A stretch of DNA of 60,144 nucleotides from Alangreenwoodia sp964438605 (GTDB taxonomy: Bacteria > Bacillota > Clostridia > Peptostreptococcales > Anaerovoracaceae): positions 1 through 60,144 of the forward strand of contig CAYTKT010000008.1 of the NCBI GenBank assembly GCA_964438605.1. The letters run 5' to 3'. Positions within the stretch are counted from its first letter, which is position 1; every line of letters begins with the position of its first letter. Position numbers and translations under genes: made by a program. The notes under the pieces were generated by a model. It ran no database searches. It saw only the letters and a program-made list of their open reading frames with translations, and was not told the origin of the DNA. Positions 32,920 to 43,098 of this stretch are shown in pieces.

Positions 32920-33834
32920 ATGGATCATCTTATATTATCTGAACGTATGCGGAAAATAGTCGGCATGGTTCGAGGCGACACTGCGGCTGACGTGGGTACT
33001 GATCACGGCTATATTCCCATCTGGCTTGCGGTCTATGGCAAATGCCGCAACGTGATTCTTACAGATATTAACAAAGGACCGCTGAAAAAGGCGCGTGAAA
33101 ATATCGGCAGGTATCTGCCGGGCGAAACGGGAAACATGATGGATTTACGCCTTGGCAGCGGTCTTGCGCCTCTTGAAAAAGGAGAGGCAGACACGGTGAT
33201 TATCGCTGGAATGGGCGGAATTTTGATCCGTGATATACTGGCTGATGATTTTGAAAAAACGATGAGTTTTTCCAGGTTTATCCTTCAGCCGAGGAATCAT
33301 TCCGACGTGCTCAGGGAATTTCTGAAAAATTTTTCCGGCCTTATGATTTCCTATGAGATTCTCGCAAAAGAGGCGGGACGCTTGTGTGAGATTATCGTTG
33401 CCGATTGTTTCGATGCGGGCGTTTTTGGTGAATCATCCAGTAAATCAGAGGAAACGCGCCGGAAACTTCTTAAGGAACAGAGGGTTGCTGAACGGCTTGC
33501 GGTACGTCTGGACCTTCCTGCGGGGTTTGCGGAACAACTTCCGATGATGTATTTTCTGCGTCGGGAGCCTTATGCTGAGGAATTTCTTCAAAACAAGATC
33601 AGGACAGAATCTGTTATTATCGGGCAAATCCGTGAAAACGGAACGTCATGCGCCGCGGAAAAACGTCTTGGTGAGAGCATGAGGCAGCTTGAAGCGCTGC
33701 GGCGTGTGGAAGCGTATTTTTTCGGATACAGTGAAAAAGCCAGCGCTGATACAGGCGAAAACAAGCAGGCAGCGTTAATGCAGAAAGATGACGTTATCGC
33801 TAAAACGACGGGTGTGATATGGCGGCAGAAATGA
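32920..33834 (+). CDS. trmK: tRNA (adenine(22)-N(1))-methyltransferase, TrmK family
   Basis: This protein of about 304 residues has the class I methyltransferase fold: ADVGTDHGYIPIWL binds SAM and VIIAGMGGILI is the family's glycine-rich catalytic segment. TrmK methylates A22 in the tRNA D-loop. The start is uncertain: ATG 32920 fits the family's N-terminus, while ATG 32896 adds eight residues; neither has a strong ribosome binding site. The C-terminal part is long and ends in a variable tail after about residue 250. The dnaG-sigA-trmK-nif3 order is conserved. Confidence 0.9.
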   Translation: MDHLILSERMRKIVGMVRGDTAADVGTDHGYIPIWLAVYGKCRNVILTDINKGPLKKARENIGRYLPGETGNMMDLRLGSGLAPLEKGEADTVIIAGMGGILIRDILADDFEKTMSFSRFILQPRNHSDVLREFLKNFSGLMISYEILAKEAGRLCEIIVADCFDAGVFGESSSKSEETRRKLLKEQRVAERLAVRLDLPAGFAEQLPMMYFLRREPYAEEFLQNKIRTESVIIGQIRENGTSCAAEKRLGESMRQLEALRRVEAYFFGYSEKASADTGENKQAALMQKDDVIAKTTGVIWRQK

Positions 33835-33881
33835 AATGGTGAAATGATACGATGATATGTTTGTGTTGACAGGGGAGAGGT

Positions 33882-34697
33882 ATGGCAGAGATAAAGAAGG
33901 TGCAGGAAGCGATTGAAAGAATTGCGCCGCCGCATCTTGCGGAGGAATGGGACAACAGCGGTTTTCAGATCAGGTGTGCGGCCGACAGGCAGATCAAGAG
34001 GATTCTCGTAGCTCTTGAGATTTCTGATGAAGTGATTTCCGAGGCAATAAGCGAAGGTGTTGAGCTGATCCTCACGCATCATCCGTTGATTTTTGGAAAA
34101 ATCGCATCGGTTGACGATAATACTGTTACGGGACACTATCTGCTGCGGCTGATTTCCGCAGGAATTTCAGTCTATTCGGCGCATACTTCTTTTGATTCGG
34201 CGCGGTACGGTACGAACCAGTACCTGGCGGAGCAAATCGGCCTCCGTGATATTCGGCCGCTTCTTCGAGCCGATGAGCAGGATTGCGGCATGGGGCGCGA
34301 AGGTGTTTTCACCGAACCGCTGGAGTTTGACGCATTTATGGAGCGTCTTATTGATGTGTGCGATACGAATATTTACAGGATTGCAGCCGGTGCGCCGGAG
34401 CGCGTCGGGCGCGTTTCCATATGTACGGGAGCGGGAGCCGAGTTTCTGACGTTGGCGAAGGAGAACGGTTCGGATATTTATGTCACAGGTGACGTAAAAT
34501 ATCATGATGCCAGAATGGCGTGCGAAAGGGGAATCTGTGTCGTCGATGCCGGTCATTTCGGTACGGAAAATATTTTCTCTAAAAATTTTGCGGCTCAGCT
34601 GGCGGCAGAAGACCTGAGTGATGTGAAGATTTTAGTTTCGCATGTTGATCTCAATCCGTTCCGGCCGTATCTTGGCACAGGCGCGCCGGCGAGATGA
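33882..34697 (+). CDS. Nif3-like dinuclear metal centre protein (YqfO family)
   Basis: This 271-residue protein belongs to the NIF3/DUF34 family of hexameric proteins. Metal-binding positions are visible in LTHHPLIF, SAHTSFD and, near the C-terminus, DAGHFGTE. It lacks the extra central domain of the longer B. subtilis YqfO. The role is not settled; GTP cyclohydrolase I-like and metal-insertion functions have been proposed. AGGGGAGAGG precedes the ATG. It follows trmK by 47 bases. Confidence 0.9.
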   Translation: MAEIKKVQEAIERIAPPHLAEEWDNSGFQIRCAADRQIKRILVALEISDEVISEAISEGVELILTHHPLIFGKIASVDDNTVTGHYLLRLISAGISVYSAHTSFDSARYGTNQYLAEQIGLRDIRPLLRADEQDCGMGREGVFTEPLEFDAFMERLIDVCDTNIYRIAAGAPERVGRVSICTGAGAEFLTLAKENGSDIYVTGDVKYHDARMACERGICVVDAGHFGTENIFSKNFAAQLAAEDLSDVKILVSHVDLNPFRPYLGTGAPAR

Positions 34698-34894
34698 TGG
34701 CGTGATGGCGGCTGACAGTGTGGAAAATCTGCAGGATGCGGATTCGGAAATAAAGATGTCGAACGATCTGGGAATTTGAAAATTTGGAATTTAAATATTT
34801 GGAAATCGAATCGAATTGCCGGATTAAAACTTGAATATAGTTAAATTGTCTGCTGTTTTATGTGAAGTGGCAATAAATTTTTTACCATTGAAAT

Positions 34895-35240
34895 TATGTG
34901 AGTAAGCCAGACAATCGCGTCGTTTTACGATGAGGAAAGTCCGAGCTCCACAGGGCAAAGGTGCCGGATAACATCCGGTGAAGGCGACTTCAAGGAAAGT
35001 GCAACAGAAAATTACCGCCGTATTTATACGGTAAGGGTGAAAAGGCGAGGTAAGAGCTCACCGGCGTATCGGCGACGACACGCGCCCGTGTAAACCCCAC
35101 CTGGAGCAAGACCAAGAAAGGGCACAAAAAGCGGCGGCCCGTCGCTGCCCGGCAGGTAGGTCGCTTGAGCGTACCGGCAACGGTACGCCTAGAAAGATGA
35201 TTGTTTGATACAGAACTCGGCTTACAGGTTTGCTCACATA
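34895..35240 (+). ncRNA. rnpB: RNase P RNA (class A)
   Basis: Terminal strands 34895-34908 and 35227-35240 pair as P1. The universal core GAGGAAAGTCCGAGCTCC (34932-34949) and the 3' segment GATACAGAACTCGGCTTACAG are present, with the GTAAACCCCACC region in between. The length of about 346 bases fits. The RNA is the catalytic part of RNase P, which matures tRNA 5' ends. It reads in the same direction as its neighbours. Confidence 0.95.
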
Positions 35241-35429
35241 TTTTCAGTATGGAAAGAGTATAAAATTGATGTATAATTTATATACATGATTTTGTACAGT
35301 TTTCATATTAAGTCATATGATTTGTATAAATTTATTATTTGAGTTTATATTGTATGATTTGATGTGGAACTGCATTATATAATTTAGTGTGTTAAGTCTG
35401 AATAACTAAGAGGAATAGGAGGTTTGATT

Positions 35430-35804
35430 ATGGCAATTTTAGAAAAGCTTAGTAATATTGGCAAGTCAGTTGCACAGGCTTCGGGTGAATTGGTAGAAAA
35501 CAGCAAGATCAATATGGATATCAAGAAAAAGGAGAAAAACGCGAAGACTCTTAAATTTGAACTGGGCAAGTATATATACCAGCAGTTTAAGAGCGGACAG
35601 ATTATTGACGACAAAGTGAAAATAATTTGTTCTGAGATTGACATGCTTTACGAGCAGATTGCGGCTCTTGAAAAAGAGAAGGAAAAGGAAAAAAAGAAAA
35701 CCGGGTCTGTATCGGAGGAGAAAGCTCCTGCAGCCGACGCAGCTGAAAATGCACAGGCTGACGATGATATCGAGACGCTTCTTGAAGACATGGATCTCGA
35801 TTAA
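35430..35804 (+). CDS. Small coiled-coil protein of unknown function
   Basis: This 124-residue protein is not a family I can name. It starts MAILEKLSNIGKSVAQASGE, then has a charged helical region (about 25-95) rich in Lys and Glu with likely coiled coil, and an Ala/Asp/Glu-rich acidic tail ending DIETLLEDMDLD. No membrane segment or cysteines for zinc binding beyond one Cys. TAGGAGG (35416-35422) lies 7 bases before ATG 35430. It stands alone between RNase P RNA and a gene-free stretch, so context says little. Confidence 0.75.
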   Translation: MAILEKLSNIGKSVAQASGELVENSKINMDIKKKEKNAKTLKFELGKYIYQQFKSGQIIDDKVKIICSEIDMLYEQIAALEKEKEKEKKKTGSVSEEKAPAADAAENAQADDDIETLLEDMDLD

Positions 35805-36187
35805 ACTGATAAACTGACAAAGGCTTTTACTGAAACGCTTTAACAGAAAAAACGGACGCCGGCAGGGCTGTTTTCCGCTGTTTTCCAGTGAGAGAGAAAT
35901 CCTGTTTGTTGCGCCCGCTTTTTCATGTTTTACTATTTAAAATTATCGTTTTTATGGTTGTCAATCTTTTGCCGACAGGATATTCTATAAGAAAGGCGGG
36001 TTCCGCAAAGCGCCTGACCGGGGCGCGAAACGGCGAAAAAGCCGGGTGCTGTAAATTATATAGTCAGAGATAAAGAGCAGGAAACCTGAAAGCACAGGCA
36101 AGTACGAAAAAATACGAAATAGTATGAAAAAGTACGAAATATAATGAAGCACAAAAAATACAAAGAAAAATATAAGGAGTTGAAATA
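35805..36187. other. Intergenic stretch with phased A-tract repeats
   Basis: No gene is supported. Positions 36101-36140 consist of four 10-base units related to AGTACGAAAA in direct tandem, followed by further A-rich decamers up to the ribosome binding site (TAAGGAG, about 36173) of the HD gene. Confidence 0.5.
36101..36140. repeat. Tandem 10-bp A-tract repeats
   Basis: AGTACGAAAA, AATACGAAAT, AGTATGAAAA and AGTACGAAAT follow each other without spacer. A-tracts in phase with the helix would bend the DNA just upstream of the HD gene. Confidence 0.7.
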
Positions 36188-36790
36188 ATGTTACCGGCAA
36201 GCAGAATGCAGGCGAGTGATCTGTTACAAAACTGGGTGGATGACAGGAAGCTGATCAGCCATGCCATGGCAGTGGAAGGCGTTATGAGGTATTATGCTGA
36301 AAAGATTGGGGAACCGCCAGTTTCGGTGCGCAGATGGGGACTGGCAGGAATGCTTCACGATCTCGCTTTCCAGGAATATCCGCAGGAACATTGTGCGAAG
36401 GCGCAGGAGATCATGACGATGGCCGGGTACGATGAGGATTTCATACGCGCCGTCGTCAGCCACGGGTATCTGAAATATAACGACGTAAAGCCGGAAACGG
36501 AGATGGAAAAAGTCCTTTACGCTTCGGCTGAAATGACGAAACTCATTTCGGCGGCAGTTTTGGCGGAACGGGGCAGAACTGTGATGGAAACGGAACTGCC
36601 GTATATCATGGAAAAATACGGAGATTCGTCATTCGCCGCAGAGACTGTGGACAGGGCCGTGATCGAAAAAGCGGCCGAGCTCTTGGGATGGTCTGTTGAG
36701 GAGATCGCAGAAATGACACTGGCGGGTCTTCGGACTGTTCCGTATGAAGCTGGTCTGATGGGTGAAGACGATGAGGATGAGGACGAGTAA
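36188..36790 (+). CDS. HD-domain hydrolase
   Basis: This 200-residue protein has an HD domain in its first 130 residues: SHAMAVEGVMRYYA, GMLHDLAFQEYP (His-Asp pair) and VSHGY. The family includes phosphohydrolases acting on nucleotides; the substrate is unknown. The C-terminal third is helical and ends in a run of Asp and Glu. It is preceded by phased A-tracts and followed after 144 bases by the large activase-family gene. Confidence 0.85.
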   Translation: MLPASRMQASDLLQNWVDDRKLISHAMAVEGVMRYYAEKIGEPPVSVRRWGLAGMLHDLAFQEYPQEHCAKAQEIMTMAGYDEDFIRAVVSHGYLKYNDVKPETEMEKVLYASAEMTKLISAAVLAERGRTVMETELPYIMEKYGDSSFAAETVDRAVIEKAAELLGWSVEEIAEMTLAGLRTVPYEAGLMGEDDEDEDE

Positions 36791-36934
36791 AATAAATGAG
36801 CGGCACAGCCGTGATTTTGCTTTTGATCTTAATCTTGACCGGAGCGCACCGAATGTGCCGGCTGCGCCGGGTGCGTCAGCCGGATATGAGTCCGGCGGCA
36901 GGCTCTGGCCGTTTTCTTGGAGGATGTCTGAAAT

Positions 36935-39900
36935 ATGAGATTAGGAATTGATGTAGGTTCTACGACAGTAAAGCTTGTACTGCTTGATGATGATGACAAT
37001 ATTGTATATAAACGCTATGAACGCCATATGTCGAGCGTTTTTGAGAAAGTGGCGGAGCTTCTGACTGATTTCAGAGAAGAATATTCGGGCGATTTCCATG
37101 TGACGATTACCGGCTCAGGCGGGTTGTCTCTCTCGAAGAAGCTTGAAATTCCGTTTGAACAGGAGGTCGTCGCTTGTTCTGCGGCCGTGACCAGCATGAT
37201 TCCGGAGACTGACGTCGTTATTGAACTGGGCGGCGAAGATGCAAAGATTACCTTTTACGAGGGCACGATTGAGCAGCGCATGAATGGCACATGCGCCGGA
37301 GGAACGGGAGCGTTCATCGACCAGATGGCCGTTTTGCTGAATACGGACGCATCGGGCCTGAATGAACTGGCAAAAAATTATAAAACAATCTATCCGATTG
37401 CGGCACGCTGCGGTGTCTTTGCCAAAACTGACATTCAGCCGCTGATCAACGAGGGCGCATCTCACGAGGATTTAGCCGTTTCGATTTTTCAAGCTGTCGT
37501 CAATCAGACGATAAGCGGACTTGCCTGCGGTCGGGTGATCCGCGGCAACGTAGCGTTTTTGGGCGGCCCGTTGTCCTTCCTCTCGGAACTGCGCAAACGA
37601 TTTATCGAAACGCTTGAACTGACTGACGAACAAGTGATTTTTCCAGAAGATTCCCAGTATTATGTGGCAATCGGCGCAGCGCTGATGTCTGAAAAATATC
37701 CTGAAGTTTCGCTCGATACGCTGATCGAACGGATCAATGCACCGGGTGGGGTGGAAGACAGCGAAACGAAATATCTGCCGGCTCTTTTTGAAACGGAGGA
37801 AGCATATCGGAAGTTTTCTGAACGCCACAGCAGGCACCGCGTTTCGCGCAAAGAGTTTTCAGATGTTCACGGCCCTGTATTTTTAGGAATTGACGCGGGT
37901 TCGACGACGACAAAAGCTGCGTTGACGGATATTGAAGGCAATCTGATTTATACGTTTTACAGAAATAACGAAGGAAGTCCTGTTGAGACTGCAAAAATCT
38001 TGCTTTCTGATATTTATTCCAAAATGCACGACGATATGTTTATCGCAAGCACGGTGACGACGGGATATGGCGAACAGCTGATTAAGGCGGCTTTTGGGGC
38101 GGATTACGGCGAAATTGAAACGATTGCGCATTATAAGGCAGCAAAGTCATTTCTTCCTGACGTTGACTTTATCCTCGACATCGGCGGCCAGGATATGAAA
38201 TGTATCAGAATTAAGGACGGCGCAATTTATAATATCATGCTCAATGAAGCGTGTTCTTCCGGCTGCGGCTCATTTATCGAGACGTATGCAAAGTCAGTCG
38301 ATATGAGTGTGACTGATTTTGCGGCGGAAGCGATTCTGGCACAGAAACCTGTTGATCTCGGTACGCGCTGCACCGTATTTATGAATTCAAAGGTTAAGCA
38401 GGCGCAAAAGGAAGGGGCTACGATCGGCGATATTTCCGCGGGCCTGTCTTATTCTGTGATTAAAAATGCACTTTACAAAGTAATTAAATTGAGAGACGTT
38501 TCAGAAGCCGGAGAGAATATCGTCGTGCAGGGCGGCACGTTCCTCAATGATGCAATTTTGCGCAGTATCGAAATGATTCTCGGACGTGAAGTCATCCGGC
38601 CTGACATTGCCGGCAATATGGGGGCTTACGGAGCGGCGCTGATCGGGATCGAAAGATATGACGGCAGCAGTGTTTCGGGAATTGTCAGCAAAGAGGAACT
38701 GGACAAGTTTACTATGACGAATATGCACACGCGGTGCGGCTTATGTGAAAACAACTGTCAGCTGACGATCAGCAAGTTTAACGACGGCAGCCGGTTTATC
38801 ACGGGCAACCGCTGCGAACGCGGTGCAGGAAAGGACAAAATGACAGACGATGAACTCAACCTCTTCCGGTATAAATACGACAGGATATTCAGCTACGTCC
38901 CTCTCAGTGAGGAAGAAGCGCGGCGCGGTGTAATCGGGATTCCGCGTGTGCTCAATATGTATGAAAATTATCCGTTCTGGTTTACGTTTTTCACGAAACT
39001 CGGTTTCAGGGTCATCCTGTCGCCGGCCTCGTCAAAGGAAATTTATGAGATGGGAATGGATACGATTTCGTCAGACACGGCATGTTATCCGGCCAAGCTT
39101 GTCCATGGCCACATCAAGGCGCTGATTAACAGCGGTGTGAAGCGCATTTTTTATCCGAGTATCAATTATGAACTGATCGAGGATGAAGGAGCCAATAATC
39201 ATTATAATTGTCCGATTGTCGCCATGTATCCCGAAGTAATCGCCGGAAATATGGACGACGAACTGGCTGCTCACGGCGTAGAACTGCTTCACCCGTTTCT
39301 GCCGTATTACGATGATAAGAGACTGACGGAACGGCTGACGGAAGAAATGAGAAGCTTTGGCATTCATGCTTCGGAAATCAGGGAAGCGCTTCGGGCGGCA
39401 AGGGCGGAAGATGAGGCCTTTAAGGCGGATATTCGCAGGAAAGCTGACGAAATCATTGATTACATAGAAAAAAACAACAAAAATGCGATTATTCTCGCCG
39501 GCAGGCCGTACCATCTCGATCCTGAGATTAACCACGGCATCGATCAGGTCATCACGTCGTTTGGCTTCGCTGTTCTGACAGAATCTTCAGTGGCTCATCG
39601 CGGCCATATTAAGCGTCCGATCCGCGTACTCGATCAGTGGATGTACCATTCGCGTCTTTACCGGGCGGCTGATTTTGCGGGAAGGCGGGACGATATCGAT
39701 CTGATTCAGCTCAATTCTTTCGGCTGCGGCCTTGATGCCGTGACGACAGATCAGGTGGAAGAAATTTTGTCGGCCCATAATAAATTGTATACCGTTTTGA
39801 AGATCGACGAAGGTTCCAATCTCGGAGCTGCCCGTATCAGAGTCCGCTCGCTGAAGGCTGCGATCGACGAGAGAAAGGGCCATCATATTAAGCGTCTGGA

Positions 39901-41176
39901 CGAGATCGACAACTTTCAGCGTGTGATTTTCACGGAACAGATGGCAAAAGATTACACGATCATTATTCCGCAGATGGCACCGATGCAGTTTGATTTGTTG
40001 GAAACGGCCTTTCGGGAGGCGGGTTACAGGGCTGTCGTCCTGCCGGCTGTGGACAAGAATGCTGTTGAACTTGGGCTGCGTTATATCAATAATGATGCCT
40101 GCTATCCGACGATTGTTTCTCTTGGCCAGATTATCAGCGCGCTTCAGTCGGGTGAGTTTGATCTCGACAGGACTGCCGTCATCATGACACAGACGGGTGG
40201 CGGATGCCGGGCCAGCAATTATATCGCACTGCTGCGCAAGGCGCTGCGGGAGATGAACATGGAGCAGGTTCCAGTCGTTTCTATAAATTATGTGGGGCTT
40301 GAAAAGAATCCGGGTATGAAATTTACGCCGAAACTGGTATACGGTGTTTTGTACGCGATTTTATACGGCGATCTGTTTATGAGGGTGACGAACGCGACGC
40401 GTCCTTACGAAGTAGAACCGGGGAGCGTTGAAAAACTTTACCGGAAGTGGAACGAAATTGCACGCCAAAATGTAATCGACCATAATTTCTCACGTTTTAA
40501 AGAGAATGTCAGTCAGATTGTTAAAGAATTTGACGAAATTCCACTGCTCGATGTGCGCAAACCGAAGGTTGGCGTCGTCGGAGAAATTCTGGTTAAGTAT
40601 CATCCGAATGCGAATAATAATATTGTCGGCATTATAGAAAGCGAAGGCGGAGAGGCTGTCGTGCCTGATCTGCTCGATTTTTTCATGTACTGCTTGAAAA
40701 ATAATGATTTTAATTATGAGGTGATGGCGGGAAACTTTACGATGCATATGTTTTCAAGAGTTGCTATGAAGCTGATTTACCGCTATCGCGACGTGATTTC
40801 AAAGGAACTGGAAAAGAGCAGGCGTTTTGATCCGCCGATGCATATAGATAAGATCGCGCAAAAGGCAGAAACTGTAACATCGCTGGGAACGCAATGCGGC
40901 GAAGGGTGGCTTTTGGCCGGCGAGATGACAGAGTTGCTCGACAGCGGCGTCGAAAATATCGTCTGCCTTCAGCCGTTTGCCTGCCTGCCGAATCATGTGG
41001 TGGGCAAAGGGATGATTAAGCCGCTGCGCAAGCATAATCCGCTGTCGAATATCGTGGCGATTGATTACGATCCGGGAGCAAGTGACGTAAATCAGCTCAA
41101 CAGAATTAAGCTGATGATGGCCACGGCACATGCGAATCTGGAAAAGAAAATGAAAAAGGAGGCGGCGGGAGAGTAA
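36935..41176 (+). CDS. Large acyl-CoA dehydratase activase-family protein (two BadF/BcrA domains, DUF2229)
   Basis: This 1413-residue protein has two ASKHA-type ATPase domains (about 1-260 with GIDVGSTTVKLVLL, GGEDAKIT and CAGGTGAFIDQ; about 315-570 with GIDAGSTTTKAAL, IGGQDMKC and EACSSGCGSF). A CGLCENNC segment (near 600) follows, then DUF2229 and a dehydratase-like C-terminal region with several conserved cysteines (SDTACYP, NDACYP, CGEGWL). Homologues activate 2-hydroxyacyl-CoA dehydratases by ATP-driven electron transfer through an iron-sulfur cluster, but the function of these giant single-chain versions is not known. TTGGAGGA precedes the ATG. No dehydratase subunit genes or CoA transferase are adjacent. 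Confidence 0.9.
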   Translation: MRLGIDVGSTTVKLVLLDDDDNIVYKRYERHMSSVFEKVAELLTDFREEYSGDFHVTITGSGGLSLSKKLEIPFEQEVVACSAAVTSMIPETDVVIELGGEDAKITFYEGTIEQRMNGTCAGGTGAFIDQMAVLLNTDASGLNELAKNYKTIYPIAARCGVFAKTDIQPLINEGASHEDLAVSIFQAVVNQTISGLACGRVIRGNVAFLGGPLSFLSELRKRFIETLELTDEQVIFPEDSQYYVAIGAALMSEKYPEVSLDTLIERINAPGGVEDSETKYLPALFETEEAYRKFSERHSRHRVSRKEFSDVHGPVFLGIDAGSTTTKAALTDIEGNLIYTFYRNNEGSPVETAKILLSDIYSKMHDDMFIASTVTTGYGEQLIKAAFGADYGEIETIAHYKAAKSFLPDVDFILDIGGQDMKCIRIKDGAIYNIMLNEACSSGCGSFIETYAKSVDMSVTDFAAEAILAQKPVDLGTRCTVFMNSKVKQAQKEGATIGDISAGLSYSVIKNALYKVIKLRDVSEAGENIVVQGGTFLNDAILRSIEMILGREVIRPDIAGNMGAYGAALIGIERYDGSSVSGIVSKEELDKFTMTNMHTRCGLCENNCQLTISKFNDGSRFITGNRCERGAGKDKMTDDELNLFRYKYDRIFSYVPLSEEEARRGVIGIPRVLNMYENYPFWFTFFTKLGFRVILSPASSKEIYEMGMDTISSDTACYPAKLVHGHIKALINSGVKRIFYPSINYELIEDEGANNHYNCPIVAMYPEVIAGNMDDELAAHGVELLHPFLPYYDDKRLTERLTEEMRSFGIHASEIREALRAARAEDEAFKADIRRKADEIIDYIEKNNKNAIILAGRPYHLDPEINHGIDQVITSFGFAVLTESSVAHRGHIKRPIRVLDQWMYHSRLYRAADFAGRRDDIDLIQLNSFGCGLDAVTTDQVEEILSAHNKLYTVLKIDEGSNLGAARIRVRSLKAAIDERKGHHIKRLDEIDNFQRVIFTEQMAKDYTIIIPQMAPMQFDLLETAFREAGYRAVVLPAVDKNAVELGLRYINNDACYPTIVSLGQIISALQSGEFDLDRTAVIMTQTGGGCRASNYIALLRKALREMNMEQVPVVSINYVGLEKNPGMKFTPKLVYGVLYAILYGDLFMRVTNATRPYEVEPGSVEKLYRKWNEIARQNVIDHNFSRFKENVSQIVKEFDEIPLLDVRKPKVGVVGEILVKYHPNANNNIVGIIESEGGEAVVPDLLDFFMYCLKNNDFNYEVMAGNFTMHMFSRVAMKLIYRYRDVISKELEKSRRFDPPMHIDKIAQKAETVTSLGTQCGEGWLLAGEMTELLDSGVENIVCLQPFACLPNHVVGKGMIKPLRKHNPLSNIVAIDYDPGASDVNQLNRIKLMMATAHANLEKKMKKEAAGE

Positions 41177-41459
41177 GAGGGCGGCTTGCGAAGTGAACTG
41201 CTGGCAGATTCCATGCAATAATTTCCCGAAGCTCAACAAGTATAATCGAAAGGCTGAGCGAATGTGAAGTGGACGGCTTGTTGCGTACCGTCGAAGCGCG
41301 CACACAAATATCCTGCCGGGTGATGTTTTGAGAGCTCTGACCGATTTGGGAGCACTGTTGCGCGCCGTCGAAATGTTTGCGGCGCTCTGTTGGGGGAAAG
41401 CTCTGAGTTCAAATAGCTGCAAGCTGTAGATTCAGGACAGATAAAGAAGGAGGTTCAGG

Positions 41460-41729
41460 TTGAAAGCAGTCATTACTGTTATCGGACAGGATAAAGTCGG
41501 GATTATATATCAGGTAGCCTCTGTTTTGGCGGAATATGATGTCAATATCCTCGACATTAATCAGACGATTATGCAGGATGTGTTTACGATGATGATGATT
41601 GTCGATACGTCGAAGGCGCCTGTTTCGTTTGAGGAGCTTCAAAAAAAGCTCGAACAGAAGGGCAGCGAGATCGGCATGTCGATTAAAATTCAGCATGAAG
41701 GTATTTTTAACGCCATGAGCGAAATTTAG
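41460..41729 (+). CDS. ACT-domain protein (UPF0237 family)
   Basis: This 89-residue protein is a single ACT domain (KAVITVIGQDKVGIIYQVAS). ACT domains bind amino acids or other small molecules and regulate enzymes. It starts at TTG 41460, with AAGGAGG just upstream (about 41448-41454); no ATG is available. It lies 10 bases before the UPF0210 gene and the two are almost always found together, so it probably regulates that protein. Confidence 0.93.
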   Translation: MKAVITVIGQDKVGIIYQVASVLAEYDVNILDINQTIMQDVFTMMMIVDTSKAPVSFEELQKKLEQKGSEIGMSIKIQHEGIFNAMSEI

Positions 41730-41739
41730 GAGGACGCCC

Positions 41740-43098
41740 GTGATAAATACAGAAAATATACTGAGTACGATCCGAATGTTTGACAAGGAAAAGCTTGACT
41801 GCCGGACAATCACGATGGGAATTTCGCTGCTTGACTGTGCTCATTCAAACGGTGAGATTGCCCGCCAGCGAATGTACGATAAAATCACGAAAAAAGCGGA
41901 AAAGCTTGTTTCTGTAGGTGAGAGCATTGAACGGGAGTACGGTATTCCGATCATACATAAAAGAATCTCCGTTACACCGATATCTATCGTGGCAGGATCG
42001 AGTACAGATGACAATTATGTGAAATTTGCAAGGATGATGGATCGTGCCGCAAAGGAGACGGGCGTCAATTTTATCGGCGGGTTTTCGGCCCTCGTCCAGA
42101 AAGGCTTTACGAAGGGGGACGAGATTCTGATCCGTTCGATTCCAGAAGCTCTGAAGGAGACGGAATTCGTCTGTTCCTCTGTCAATGTGGGTTCCACAAA
42201 GACGGGAATCAATATGGACGCCGTAAAGATGATGGGAGAAGTCATTGTGAAAACGGCGGAACTGACGGCGGAGAAGGACAGTATAGGCTGTGCGAAGCTG
42301 GTCGTTTTTTCTAATGCGGTGGAAGACAATCCGTTTATGGCGGGCGCGTTTCACGGGGTCGGCGAGCCGGATACTGTCATCAACGTCGGAGTCAGCGGTC
42401 CGGGCGTCGTTAAGGTGGCGCTGGAAGCCTGCAAGGGACAGCCATTTGACGTCGTTGCGGATACGATTAAGAAGGCGGCGTTTAAAATTACAAGAATGGG
42501 GATGCTGGTTGCAAGCGAAGCTTCAAAGCGTCTCGATATACCTTTTGGTATCGTCGATCTTTCTCTGGCGCCGACGCCGGCGGTGGGCGACAGCATCGCC
42601 AGAGTTCTTGAGGAAATCGGCCTGGAAGCCTGTGGAGCGCCCGGTACGACGGCGGCGCTTGCCATGTTGAACGATGCTGTCAAAAAAGGCGGCGTCATGG
42701 CGTCTTCCCATGTGGGCGGCCTCAGCGGCGCTTTCATTCCGGTCAGTGAGGACGAGGGAATGATTGCGGCAGTCAGCAGCGGCGCTCTTTCCATTGAAAA
42801 ACTGGAAGCCATGACCTGCGTGTGTTCGGTGGGCCTCGATATGATTGCCGTTCCGGGCACGACGAGCGCATCAACGATTTCGGGCATTATTGCCGACGAG
42901 GCTGCAATCGGTGTGATAAACGGCAAGACGACGGCCGTCAGGATTATTCCTGTAATCGGCAAGGATGTGGGCGACAGCATTGAGATGGGCGGGCTGCTCG
43001 GCACGGCGCCTGTTATGCCGGTCAGTCGTTTCGGATGCGAGGATTTTGTGGCAAGAGGCGGCAGGATCCCGGCGCCGATTCATTCCATGAAAAACTGA
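41740..43098 (+). CDS. UPF0210 (DUF711, PFL-like) protein
   Basis: This 452-residue protein belongs to UPF0210, distantly related in fold to pyruvate formate-lyase/anaerobic ribonucleotide reductase barrels; the reaction is unknown. Conserved stretches include TMGISLLDCAHSN, FIGGFSALVQKG and GTTSASTISGIIADEAAIG. It starts at GTG 41740 with AGGAGG (41728-41733) 6 bases upstream. It is coupled to the ACT-domain gene. Confidence 0.93.
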   Translation: MINTENILSTIRMFDKEKLDCRTITMGISLLDCAHSNGEIARQRMYDKITKKAEKLVSVGESIEREYGIPIIHKRISVTPISIVAGSSTDDNYVKFARMMDRAAKETGVNFIGGFSALVQKGFTKGDEILIRSIPEALKETEFVCSSVNVGSTKTGINMDAVKMMGEVIVKTAELTAEKDSIGCAKLVVFSNAVEDNPFMAGAFHGVGEPDTVINVGVSGPGVVKVALEACKGQPFDVVADTIKKAAFKITRMGMLVASEASKRLDIPFGIVDLSLAPTPAVGDSIARVLEEIGLEACGAPGTTAALAMLNDAVKKGGVMASSHVGGLSGAFIPVSEDEGMIAAVSSGALSIEKLEAMTCVCSVGLDMIAVPGTTSASTISGIIADEAAIGVINGKTTAVRIIPVIGKDVGDSIEMGGLLGTAPVMPVSRFGCEDFVARGGRIPAPIHSMKN

